From: Wenzhouxiangella marina
GTDB taxonomy: Bacteria; Pseudomonadota; Gammaproteobacteria; Xanthomonadales; Wenzhouxiangellaceae
Direction: 5' to 3'
Assembly: GCF_001187785.1 (NCBI RefSeq)
Contig: NZ_CP012154.1
Location: 3,404,501-3,468,500 of the forward strand
DNA length: 64,000 nt
Positions 18,276 through 25,346 of this stretch are shown one piece after another. The notes under the pieces were generated by a model. The model saw nothing but the letters and a program-made list of their open reading frames with translations, made no database searches and was not told where the DNA came from. The first letter of the stretch is position 1. Every line of letters starts with the position of its first letter. Both the position numbers and the translations under genes were made by a program.

Positions 18276-20096
18276 TCAGGGTGGCAGCAGGGTCTCGAAG
18301 CGATCCTGGAACAGCGAGTCGGCGAATTCGAAGGCACCCAGATCGCACTGAGCATCGCGCGGGACACCGCGCTGATCGGTGAGCACGCCTAGATCCGTCG
18401 CGCAGTCACCGCCCGCGTCGATGGCGACGCTGCCGAGCCCCAGGGCCTGGGTCTGCGTCAAACCACCGTTCAGGGCCAGGGGGCCCAGGGCCAGGTCCGC
18501 AATGGCGGTGGCCGCCCCGGTACAGCTGACGTCGGTGACCAGGGTCGACACCGTCGTGCTGGCGCCCGTGTTGCAGACCTCGGCCGCGCCGGGACTGGTG
18601 AGGACTGAATTGATCAGTTCGAGCGTGGTGGTGGGCTCGCGATGGATGAGTACACGAGTGCCATAGGTGTCCGTGTTCTCTGCCAGGGTCACATGGACGA
18701 ATTCCACCGTGCTGGTGCCCGTCATATGGATGAGCGCGCCCACGTCCGGCGGCAGAATGTTGGGCCCGGTGATCTCGTTGCCCGAGATCGTCACGTTGCT
18801 GAGCGCAAGATCGTGATCGATGAATCGCCCCATGGAGGCACGCTGGTAGTCGCCGGAGACCAGGTTGTCGCTGATTTCCGTATCGCGAATGGTCATCGAG
18901 CCATTGCGCACGTAGAAGGCGCCACCGCCGCTTCCGAAATCCAGCGGCGATGAGGAATAGGCTGCGTTGGCGACAAAAGCGCTATTGCTGATCACGAGGT
19001 TGGAGCTGCGCGCAGCAATCCCTCCGCCGCTGGTGTAGTAGGAATCCGTCGAGTTACCCGTGACCTGGACACCGTCCATCTCGAGGGATGAGTTGATCAG
19101 GGACAGACCCGCACCGGTGCCACCGCCGAGCAGGTAGTAGCCCAGGGAATTGTTGCGAATCACGCTGTCGATGATCGTGACCTGCGAGCCGGTCGCGGCG
19201 ATGCCACCGCCGGAGCCGCCGGATGCGAAGCCATTGTTCCGGATGTCGCAGTAGTCGATCGTCACGGTCGAGTCGACCACATTGATGCCCGCACCGCGGC
19301 CACCGAAGTAGTTCTGCCCCGAATTGCCCCGGATCTGGGCCCCCGTGATGTAGGCCGTGGAATTCGATCGCAGCGTCATTCCGGCACCATCGTAGGCGGC
19401 GAAATTGTCGCGAACCACGCCGCCAGCCATGTCGAGCGTCCCGGCCGTCACGACGAGCCCACCGCCGACCCCGAAATAGCCGGTGCTGTTGTCCCGAATC
19501 GCCGTCTCGACCATCGTCAGGCTACCGTTGGCGAAATCGATGCCGGAGTGGCCGTAGTAGGCATAGTGACCCAGGAGCGAGACATAGCTCAGGGACAGGT
19601 TGGCATTGTCACTGGCGATGCCCGCACCCAGCTCGTCATCGAAGCCCATCCCGACGAACCCGTTCTCGATGCCCAGGCTGGCCATCGACACGTCGATCGA
19701 ACCAGGCGACGTACCCTCGATGCCGAACACCCGCGAGATGCCGCCGCCGTCGATCAGGATGCCCTCATAAGGACCGGGCACGGGCCCGCTGATCTGGACC
19801 GAATCGGTGATCACGAAGGGGGAATCGGCCGTGGCGATGGTGATCACGCTTTCGTTGAGCACCGGGTCGAACTCGATCTGATCGAGCCCCGGCTCGCCCG
19901 CCGCGCAGCCGTCCACGACCACATCGGTATTGGCCGCCGCGATCGCCGCGCGCAGCGTGCACTCGGCCGGGAAACTGCCCAGGGGGCCGTCATTGAGACT
20001 GTCGACGGTGATCGTGGCCGCCTGCAGAGAACCCGCCGCCAGCACCGAACTCACCGCCACGGTCAGCGGCAGCTGCCGCGCCTGATACTTGTTCAT
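18276..20096 (-). CDS. secreted CSLREA / choice-of-anchor Q beta-helix protein, paralogue
   Basis: A 606-aa exported beta-helix protein. I start it at ATG 20096 (MNKYQARQLPLTVAVSSVLA) because AGGGGA lies just upstream and it aligns with the paralogue at 2349-4160 from the first residue; a longer frame is not supported. After the signal peptide come CTLRAAIAAANTDVVVDGC, then repeated turns (IRGNSGQNYFGGRGAGINV, IRNNGFASGGSGGGIAATG). The ending is DQRGVPRDAQCDLGAFEF and then FQDRFETLLPP. The sequence is higher in GC than the paralogue's, but the two share order and length (606 versus 603). It is likely surface-displayed or secreted; function not known. Confidence 0.87.
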   Translation of the reverse strand: MNKYQARQLPLTVAVSSVLAAGSLQAATITVDSLNDGPLGSFPAECTLRAAIAAANTDVVVDGCAAGEPGLDQIEFDPVLNESVITIATADSPFVITDSVQISGPVPGPYEGILIDGGGISRVFGIEGTSPGSIDVSMASLGIENGFVGMGFDDELGAGIASDNANLSLSYVSLLGHYAYYGHSGIDFANGSLTMVETAIRDNSTGYFGVGGGLVVTAGTLDMAGGVVRDNFAAYDGAGMTLRSNSTAYITGAQIRGNSGQNYFGGRGAGINVVDSTVTIDYCDIRNNGFASGGSGGGIAATGSQVTIIDSVIRNNSLGYYLLGGGTGAGLSLINSSLEMDGVQVTGNSTDSYYTSGGGIAARSSNLVISNSAFVANAAYSSSPLDFGSGGGAFYVRNGSMTIRDTEISDNLVSGDYQRASMGRFIDHDLALSNVTISGNEITGPNILPPDVGALIHMTGTSTVEFVHVTLAENTDTYGTRVLIHREPTTTLELINSVLTSPGAAEVCNTGASTTVSTLVTDVSCTGAATAIADLALGPLALNGGLTQTQALGLGSVAIDAGGDCATDLGVLTDQRGVPRDAQCDLGAFEFADSLFQDRFETLLPP

Positions 20097-20249
20097 ACGT
20101 CTGGTCCCCTGGGAAAGCCGCGAGTCTTCATGCCCCAGCATAGCCGGACAGGACTGGCGATGCGAACAGAATCCGCCCACCGGCATCCAGGCCAGCCTTC
20201 GATAGAATGGACCGCACAAGGAACCGCCCCGGCAAGAACCCGCCCCGCC

Positions 20250-20501
20250 ATGGCCAAGCCCAACAAGAAAGGACCGGTGCAGACCGTCCAGATCTCCTGC
20301 CTGCAGTGCAAGACCCTGCTCTTCAAATATCGAAAGGGCGGGAAAGGCGCGCTCGTAAAATGCTTCATCGAACGCATCGTCGAAGACCACACCGACGAGC
20401 CCTGCACCTGCCCGGGCTGCGGCCGGAGCTTCGCCCGCGAGACGATGATCCGCGGCACGCCGGCCTACAAGATGATCGGCGGCAAGGTGCACATGAAATA
20501 G
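20250..20501 (+). CDS. small zinc-ribbon protein
   Basis: An 83-aa cytosolic protein (MAKPNKKGPVQTVQISCLQC...). It holds two Cys pairs, SCLQCKT near residue 17 and CTCPGCGRSF near residue 56, which would bind one zinc ion; between them is a basic stretch KYRKGGKGALVKCFIERI. Small proteins with this arrangement occur in many gammaproteobacteria, annotated only as hypothetical zinc ribbons. The start at 20250 sits at the beginning of the Lys-rich N-terminus. Nucleic-acid or protein binding is likely from the fold but unproven. It is followed 54 bases later by another small gene on the same strand. Confidence 0.75.
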   Translation: MAKPNKKGPVQTVQISCLQCKTLLFKYRKGGKGALVKCFIERIVEDHTDEPCTCPGCGRSFARETMIRGTPAYKMIGGKVHMK

Positions 20502-20555
20502 GCATCGTTCCGGCGCATAATCCAGCCACCGTCGACATCAATGAGGGATTACCCG

Positions 20556-20906
20556 ATGCCGTCCAACCCGAAGACCAGCAAGGACTGGGCCTACGACTTT
20601 GCCAGCGAACTGAGCATGGAAGCCATGCTCGAGGCCCTGGAAAAGGCCGGCCCCTGGACCTGGACCCAGCGCGAGAACTACGTCGAAGGCAGCTACCTCA
20701 ACACCCGGCCCGCCGAAGGCGTCCACATCAAGATCAACGAACACCCGCAGGCCTTCGTCGACCGAGGAGACCAGGCCGGCTTCTCGGCCCTGCTGAGAAC
20801 CCGATCGGACGACCCCGCCTTCCGCCAGGAACTCGACCAAACCCTGATCGAGCTATTGAAGCGCGTGGGCGCAAGCGAACTGGTAGCGATCGACCCCTAC
20901 GATTGA
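20556..20906 (+). CDS. hypothetical protein
   Basis: I do not recognise this 116-aa protein. I start it at ATG 20556 (MPSNPKTSKDWAYDFASEL) because GAGGGA lies about ten bases upstream; an ATG five codons earlier is possible. It is soluble and mixed alpha/beta, with a central WTWTQRENYVEGSYLNTRP and a C-terminal helix DQTLIELLKRVGASELVAIDPYD. There is no signal peptide, no Cys and no metal motif. It lies 54 bases after the zinc-ribbon gene, which may mean an operon. It ends before a repeat-rich stretch that leads into the accessory island. Confidence 0.65.
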   Translation: MPSNPKTSKDWAYDFASELSMEAMLEALEKAGPWTWTQRENYVEGSYLNTRPAEGVHIKINEHPQAFVDRGDQAGFSALLRTRSDDPAFRQELDQTLIELLKRVGASELVAIDPYD

Positions 20907-20939
20907 TCGAAGCCACTAGGCCCCTGCGTAAGAACTCAA

Positions 20940-21285
20940 TACACCATCCGTCATCTGACGATATAGGCGTAGCGATATCGTCATCCCGGACCTGATCCGG
21001 GACCTAGTGACTTAAGTGCCTGATCAAAGCCACTGGGCCCCGGGTCTCCGCCCGGGGTGACGGAGTGGCAATAGAGCTAATGTCGCTGACTGAGAACCCA
21101 CTACACCACCCGCCACCCCGGCCCCAATCTCCCTACACCACCCGTCATCCCAGCCCCAATCTCCCTACACCACCCGTCATCCCAGCCCCAAAATCCCCAC
21201 ACCATCCGTCATCCCGGCCTTGAGAAGCCTGTGCTGAACTTGATTCAGTAGGACCTAGCGGCTCAAGTGCCCGATCAAAGCCCCA
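20940..21285. repeat. composite repeat region, copy 2
   Basis: A cluster of the TACACCATCCGTCATCCCGG family. It includes a degenerate first unit (20940), a GTCATCCCGGAC/GTCCCGG stretch, the four-unit tandem array at 21101-21228, and a terminal segment (CTGTGCTGAACTTGATTCAG and on) that recurs inverted at 48119-48199. No gene lies here. It borders the accessory island on the left. Confidence 0.75.
21101..21228. repeat. 32-bp direct tandem repeat, four units
   Basis: Units begin at 21101, 21133, 21165 and 21197. Each starts CTACACCACCCGTCATCCCA or near variant and ends in a CCCCAATCTCC spacer. The spacing of exactly 32 bases is seen between all four. It sits inside repeat copy 2. It is not a CRISPR array: the repeats are contiguous with no unique spacers. 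Confidence 0.8.
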
Positions 21286-21320
21286 GCCCCCGCAAACAAA
21301 CCGCACCAACTCACACCCCA

Positions 21321-21349
21321 TTGCCAAAGTCCCAAAACGGGACTAGAAT
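21321..21349 (+). promoter_or_regulatory. higBA promoter and operator, leaderless
   Basis: A -35 TTGCCA (21321-21326), 17-base spacer and -10 TAGAAT (21344-21349). A perfect inverted repeat AGTCCC-aaaac-GGGACT (21328-21344) fills the spacer, where a bound HigA would block RNA polymerase. Transcription should start at about the GTG of higB (21356), so the message would lack a leader; there is no ribosome binding site upstream. Confidence 0.65.
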
Positions 21350-21355
21350 CGAACT

Positions 21356-21658
21356 GTGCGCATCATCGCCTTGTCCACGCTGAAAGCATTCTGGGCCAGC
21401 TCCCCGGATTATTCCGATTCGATCGAGCCGGGGATGGCCTGGTACCGGGAAACCCTCAAGGCAGATTGGGCCAACCCGAACGAGCTGAAGGCGCAATTTG
21501 CCAGCGCCAGCATCCTCAAGGACGGCCGCGTCGTGTTCAACATCGCTGGCAACAAGTACCGGCTGGTAGCTTGGGTCAATTACCCCTACCGGGTCGTTTA
21601 CATTCGGTTCATCGGTACGCACAAGCAGTACGACCAGATCGATGCGCAAACCATTTGA
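21356..21658 (+). CDS. higB: HigB-type mRNA interferase toxin
   Basis: A 100-aa toxin of the RelE/HigB fold. It begins MRIIALSTLKAFWASSPDYS from a GTG start (21356). The core strands ASILKDGRVVFNIAGNKYR and VAWVNYPYRVVYIRFIGTH are typical, ending HKQYDQID. HigB toxins cleave mRNA on the ribosome. The expected catalytic and basic residues (Lys/Arg on strand 2, His in IGTHKQYD) are present. It comes before its antitoxin, as is usual for higBA; the gap to higA is 8 bases. The start codon is chosen because the sequence after it fits the family and because the promoter is placed to begin at it. Confidence 0.93.
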   Translation: MRIIALSTLKAFWASSPDYSDSIEPGMAWYRETLKADWANPNELKAQFASASILKDGRVVFNIAGNKYRLVAWVNYPYRVVYIRFIGTHKQYDQIDAQTI

Positions 21659-21666
21659 GGTGACTA

Positions 21667-22047
21667 ATGGAAATTCGACCCATCAAGAATGAAGCCGACT
21701 ATCAAGCCGCATTGAAGGAAATCGAGGGGCTGATGTCGGCCGAAATGGATAGCCCCGAAGGCGATCGCCTGGATGTGCTGGTCACGCTGGTCGAAGCCTA
21801 TGAGCGCAAGCATTACCCGATCGAGTTCCCAGACCCGGTGGAAGCCATCAAATTCCGCATGGAACAGCAAGGTCTGACCGTGGATGACCTGGTGCCCGCC
21901 ATTGGCCGCAAGAACCGCGTTTACGAAATCCTGGCCGGCAAGCGCCCCCTGACGCTCAGAATGATCGAAAACCTGCATGACGCCTTCGACATCCCCGCCG
22001 AAAGCCTGCTCAAGCACAGTCGAAATCAGGAACACCACCCGGCGTAG
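21667..22047 (+). CDS. higA: HigA-type antitoxin (XRE helix-turn-helix)
   Basis: A 126-aa antitoxin. The N-terminal half (MEIRPIKNEADYQAALKEIE) is helical and forms the HigA N-terminal region; the C-terminal half has the helix-turn-helix (RMEQQGLTVDDLVPAIGRKN, RVYEILAGKRPLTLRMIENL) that would bind the operator at 21328-21344. It neutralises HigB and represses the operon. The length and layout fit HigA with its DNA-binding domain at the C-terminal side. Eight bases downstream of higB, so the two are co-transcribed. Confidence 0.93.
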   Translation: MEIRPIKNEADYQAALKEIEGLMSAEMDSPEGDRLDVLVTLVEAYERKHYPIEFPDPVEAIKFRMEQQGLTVDDLVPAIGRKNRVYEILAGKRPLTLRMIENLHDAFDIPAESLLKHSRNQEHHPA

Positions 22048-22134
22048 GGGCCAGGAACACCTCGTACCGCCGCTCTCAGCCCTTGCTCCACCCTCGCGCG
22101 CCACGCTCCATTGCTCAATTCTTGATGAGGATGC

Positions 22135-22257
22135 TTGGACCGCGTCGACCACATCGAACCTTTCGATACGAACGACGCGCCAGCGCATCTGAAGATCAGC
22201 GTGCAAGTGCCGGTGAGCTGGAGCTATCGGCAGCGCTTGAAGGAGCGCTTGGCATAG
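22135..22257 (+). CDS. possible small ORF or gene remnant
   Basis: A 40-codon frame with a TTG start encodes a mostly polar peptide ending in VQVPVSWSYRQRLKERLA. It has no strong ribosome binding site and I do not recognise it. It lies in the stretch between higA (ends 22047) and the NERD gene (starts 22428), together with a repeat copy; I see nothing else there. It may be a remnant of a deleted gene. Low confidence. Confidence 0.2.
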   Translation: MDRVDHIEPFDTNDAPAHLKISVQVPVSWSYRQRLKERLA

Positions 22258-22294
22258 GTGCCCGCGATAGTTCTACGGCACAACTGTTTTCAAT

Positions 22295-22336
22295 CTACAA
22301 CCACCCCCTCCCGTCATCCCGGGCCTGACCCGGGAT
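22295..22336. repeat. palindromic intergenic repeat, copy 3
   Basis: A divergent copy: CCCGTCATCCCGGG, short loop, then CCCGGGAT. It retains the GTCATCCCGG core and a hairpin but has lost the second distal arm. Confidence 0.65.
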
Positions 22337-22427
22337 CCAGCGCCTGGAGTGCTCGACCCGCTCTGGGTACACCGCGACTCCCTAAAACGGCGCATAATCT
22401 GCAGAGGCGAAGGTGGACTAATCAACA

Positions 22428-23222
22428 ATGGGGAAAGATCCAAACAAGCGTTCTCCGCTGAAAGACCCGGCGATGCGCAATCCGGGGCAGTCACTGGCCG
22501 AGGCGAGAAGGAGAGTCTGGGACGACTATGGGCAGACGCCCGCATTAGCGACTGCAAGCCTCGTATTCCTAGCCATGATGAAATGGATCGAACGCTGGAT
22601 GGACGAGGCCACCTCCCCATGGTTATGGACAGTGCTAGCGCTTATGGCGTTTGCCTGGCTAGTCACGCGGATATTTAAAGCAAAACCCATCATCTATGCC
22701 CTGGAGCAGGGCGAACAAGGAGAACGCGCCGTCGGCCAATACCTGGAGCGCCTACGCGAACAGGGCTACCAGGTCTTCCATGACCTGATCGGCGACGGCT
22801 TCAACCTGGACCACGTCATCATCGGCCCCGCCGGCATCTTCAGCATCGAAACCAAGACCTGGAGCAAGCCCGCCCAAGGCGAGCCCAAGATCGTCTTCAA
22901 CGGCGAACACCTGAGCCTCCCCGGCCGAAATGATGAACGCCGCCCGCTGATCCAGGCCCAAGCCCAGGCCAGCTGGCTCAAGACCCTGCTCAGCGAAAGC
23001 ATCGGGCGAAGCCTGGACGTCCGCCCCGTCGTGCTCTTCCCCGGCTGGTTCATCGACAGCAAGCAGGCTCGCCAAAGCCCAATCTGGGTTCTCAACCCAA
23101 AGGCCCTGCCCACCTTTCTAGGCAACGCGCCCCAGCGCCTGAGCTCGGAAGACATCAAGCTCTTCAGCTTTCATCTGAGCCGGTGGATTCGGTCAGAGGA
23201 ATCTCGATCGCTTCGACTTTGA
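22428..23222 (+). CDS. NERD domain membrane protein
   Basis: A 264-aa protein with a nuclease-related (NERD) domain. Residues about 40-85 contain two hydrophobic stretches (LATASLVFLAMMKWIE and WLWTVLALMAFAWLV) that anchor it in the inner membrane. The NERD domain begins GEQGERAVGQYLERLREQGY and contains the strands VFHDLIGDGFNLDHVIIGPA and FSIETKTWSKP, where the Asp and Glu/Lys correspond to the D...ExK nuclease-like core. NERD proteins are thought to act on DNA or signalling; activity is rarely demonstrated. No partner on this strand in an operon; its location between a toxin-antitoxin and an HNH pair suggests a defence role. Confidence 0.78.
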   Translation: MGKDPNKRSPLKDPAMRNPGQSLAEARRRVWDDYGQTPALATASLVFLAMMKWIERWMDEATSPWLWTVLALMAFAWLVTRIFKAKPIIYALEQGEQGERAVGQYLERLREQGYQVFHDLIGDGFNLDHVIIGPAGIFSIETKTWSKPAQGEPKIVFNGEHLSLPGRNDERRPLIQAQAQASWLKTLLSESIGRSLDVRPVVLFPGWFIDSKQARQSPIWVLNPKALPTFLGNAPQRLSSEDIKLFSFHLSRWIRSEESRSLRL

Positions 23223-23237
23223 GTCGTTCTAGGACGC

Positions 23238-24026
23238 CTAATCGACTATTTGGAAAGCTTCCAACACCTGCTCAACCCAAGACGACTCATCCTTCCCCTG
23301 TGGATACGAAGCAACAACAAATGGGATCGAGGCCCACTTTGCGGGCAGTTCAATTGACCCTCGGGCCTCCACTAAGCCCGGCATCGCCTGCAAACGGCCC
23401 CCCAAGCCCTTCATGAACGGCCAGGCCCAGTTCATGCCCGTGAGGAACAGCGCACGCTCAGGCGCATACTCGATCAGCTCCTGCCGGAGCAGCTCGATGC
23501 AGCCGGGCTCCTGTAGCTCACAGAGCTTATTTGAGGGGTTTCCGCCCGCTTGCGGGGAGAGCTTGTAAAGGTTGCTCCAGACCAGGCGCGACGACCAATG
23601 GCCTTCATCTTCCTCGCCCCAAACGCCCAAGTCCTTTGAAACCAACTTGACTACCCGCCAGAAGGCAGAGCTATAGGTGTTATAGCCGTCACTTTGGCCA
23701 GCTGACTGAGCTACCCAGGCCATTTTGCAGTCGCCAGCACACTCATGGATGGAATCAGCAAAATCACCCCATGTCGATCGATTCCGAAGCTCAGAGACCG
23801 TCAGGCCGTCACCCCAGCTGTTCACCGCCCGCCCAACGACCATCAGCTTTCTGCTCTTGGCAAAGTCACGGCCCTCCATGGCCATAAAGCCGCTGAGACG
23901 CTCATGATGCTTGCCGTATTTGTCGGCAACAGGAGCTAGCACTCTCTGCTGGAAAATTTCTCTCTGCTTGTCACCAATTTCCAACGGCAATTCCCCACTA
24001 CCCCTGCACTTCCAAAAACTGCTCAA
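23238..24026 (-). CDS. hypothetical protein, possible uracil-DNA-glycosylase-like fold
   Basis: I do not recognise this 262-aa protein with certainty. The order of motifs resembles the uracil-DNA glycosylase superfamily: a first strand KLMVVGRAVNSWGDG, a central SRLVWSNLYKLSP (like the Asn-containing segment), ALFLTGMNWAWPF, and a late SIPFVVASYPQGKD that could hold the His/loop region, but the catalytic His and Asp motifs are not clear. There is no signal peptide. Its start overlaps by 29 bases the stop of the HNH gene at 23998, so the two are co-translated and probably act together. Alternative: an unrelated phage-derived protein. Confidence in the gene is high, in the fold low. Confidence 0.6.
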   Translation of the reverse strand: MSSFWKCRGSGELPLEIGDKQREIFQQRVLAPVADKYGKHHERLSGFMAMEGRDFAKSRKLMVVGRAVNSWGDGLTVSELRNRSTWGDFADSIHECAGDCKMAWVAQSAGQSDGYNTYSSAFWRVVKLVSKDLGVWGEEDEGHWSSRLVWSNLYKLSPQAGGNPSNKLCELQEPGCIELLRQELIEYAPERALFLTGMNWAWPFMKGLGGRLQAMPGLVEARGSIELPAKWASIPFVVASYPQGKDESSWVEQVLEAFQIVD

Positions 24027-24924
24027 ACCGCATCGCCAGGCCGTCCCGGTCGGGTCGATCGGCCACCCGAGAAGGCACCGTCAATCGCAGCCCGTGCATA
24101 TCCTTCAGTCCATGCTGCAGCATCGGCCCGTCGCTTTCCTCCAGCAAGTCCCGCCGGATATGGATCACGCCATCCGGGTTGATCCCCAGGAAATGCCTGT
24201 CAAAAGCAGTGTGGTGGATCTTGCACAGCGACAATCCATTGGACACGCTCGGTTCGCCTCGCTCGTGTCGGTCCGGAATGATATGGCTCGCATCGAGCAA
24301 CTCGCGGTGCTTCAAGCGGCACAGTGCACATTGCTCTCGATAAGCCTTCAGCACCCGCTCCCGGAAGCCACGCTGGTGCAAGCGCACCTGAACGGCGGCA
24401 GTGATGTACTGCCGGCGCGGCGCATCTTGCTCGCGCTCAGCCTCTTGGCCCGCGCCCGCCATTAGAGTATCGGCGATGCTCTGCTGGTCATCCGCCATCA
24501 CAGTAAATCGCAGACGTCCGGGATCATCGCCAACCACGAATACCGGCCAAATCGGCAAATAGCGCCCAGGCACCAGTCCGAAGAGGTAAATCAGCGGCGT
24601 GCGCCGTCGCTTTGCCTCTCGCAGACCGACATTGTCTGGATGCAAGGGGTTCTTTCCCCGATACCGGTACTCCAAGCGATGATCATCGGCAAAGCTGTCG
24701 TCATATGGACTATTGGGTGAAGTCGTGATCGTGAGTGGGATCTCGGGCAAGACCGCTGGCCGAAAAATCCCGTTGGGTGCGACCAGTGGCACCCGCCGCC
24801 CCTCGAACTCGAACCCCTGGGACAACAAATCGCGCGGCAAAACGTCGCCATGCAGCATCGTCTGGCGCTCCAGCCAGTCGAAGGCCATTTTCCGAACTCG
24901 CGCATCCTGAGCATCTGCCAACAT
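23998..24924 (-). CDS. HNH endonuclease
   Basis: A protein of about 308 aa. I start it at ATG 24924 (MLADAQDARVRKMAFDWLER); the frame goes further back but without family sequence. The C-terminal HNH motif is clear: CALCRLKHRELLDASHIIPD, then HERGEPSVSNGLSLCKIHHT and AFDRHFLGI. The N-terminal domain (YRYRGKNPLHPDNVGLREAK, TPLIYLFGLVPGRYLPIWPV) is of the kind seen in DNA-modification-dependent HNH nucleases. It would nick or cut DNA. It overlaps the next gene (29 bases) and is probably an operon with it. A broken copy of its 5' end lies at 27295-27402. Confidence 0.87.
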   Translation of the reverse strand: MLADAQDARVRKMAFDWLERQTMLHGDVLPRDLLSQGFEFEGRRVPLVAPNGIFRPAVLPEIPLTITTSPNSPYDDSFADDHRLEYRYRGKNPLHPDNVGLREAKRRRTPLIYLFGLVPGRYLPIWPVFVVGDDPGRLRFTVMADDQQSIADTLMAGAGQEAEREQDAPRRQYITAAVQVRLHQRGFRERVLKAYREQCALCRLKHRELLDASHIIPDRHERGEPSVSNGLSLCKIHHTAFDRHFLGINPDGVIHIRRDLLEESDGPMLQHGLKDMHGLRLTVPSRVADRPDRDGLAMRFEQFLEVQG

Positions 24925-25289
24925 GCCACCAGGATACCTGCCGGCGGATGACAAGCCCAGAGCGCTCGACGCGCGCCCACTTCGCCTGCAATCTCGGCTC
25001 AGAACTCCACAATTTGGTGTTCGGGACCCTGGCGCGGCTCGGTCCAGGCGGAGCGAGCTCGGCATTTCTCTGAGCGCCGATCACGTCCCACAATAAACCC
25101 AAGCTTTAATGTAGAGGCCTGATCCATTCCTTGTTAACGGTTAGGCAATGCAAGCCAGCGAAATTCGGTGAATCCCCAAGGTTCCTAGCTTGGTCGGGAC
25201 ATTGAAGCCGAATATCGAGCCCCTCTAGTCGATCTGGCGCCGGGATCGGCGTTGCATTCCGCCACCTGGGAACGGCAGGAAAGCCGATA
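24925..25289. other. intergenic stretch, no gene recognised
   Basis: About 365 bases between the divergent HNH gene and the abiE operator. It contains an AT-rich part near 25090-25140 (likely promoter material) but no coding sequence or RNA gene that I can support. Confidence 0.35.
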
Positions 25290-25346
25290 TTTGTCCACTA
25301 TTGAATCGTGTCCACGAATCATGGACAATGCCAATTAATGGACAAA
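25290..25346 (+). promoter_or_regulatory. abiE operator, nested inverted repeats
   Basis: TTTGTCCA (25290-25297) pairs with TGGACAAA (25339-25346), and inside it TGTCCA (25309-25314) pairs with TGGACA (25322-25327). Both pairs share the same centre, 25318. The start codon 25338 lies within the outer arm. A -35 TTGAAT (25301-25306) and -10 GACAAT (25324-25329), spaced by 17, would start transcription at or within a few bases of this start codon. AbiEi is known to bind inverted repeats and repress its own operon. Confidence 0.65.

Noticed and set aside
20207-20995. 262-codon plus-strand frame covering the zinc-ribbon and next gene
   Set aside because: It is out of frame with both real genes; the true frames have family-like sequence and ribosome binding sites.
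21101-21228. CRISPR-like repeats
   Set aside because: The 32-base units are contiguous and lack unique spacers; there are no cas genes.
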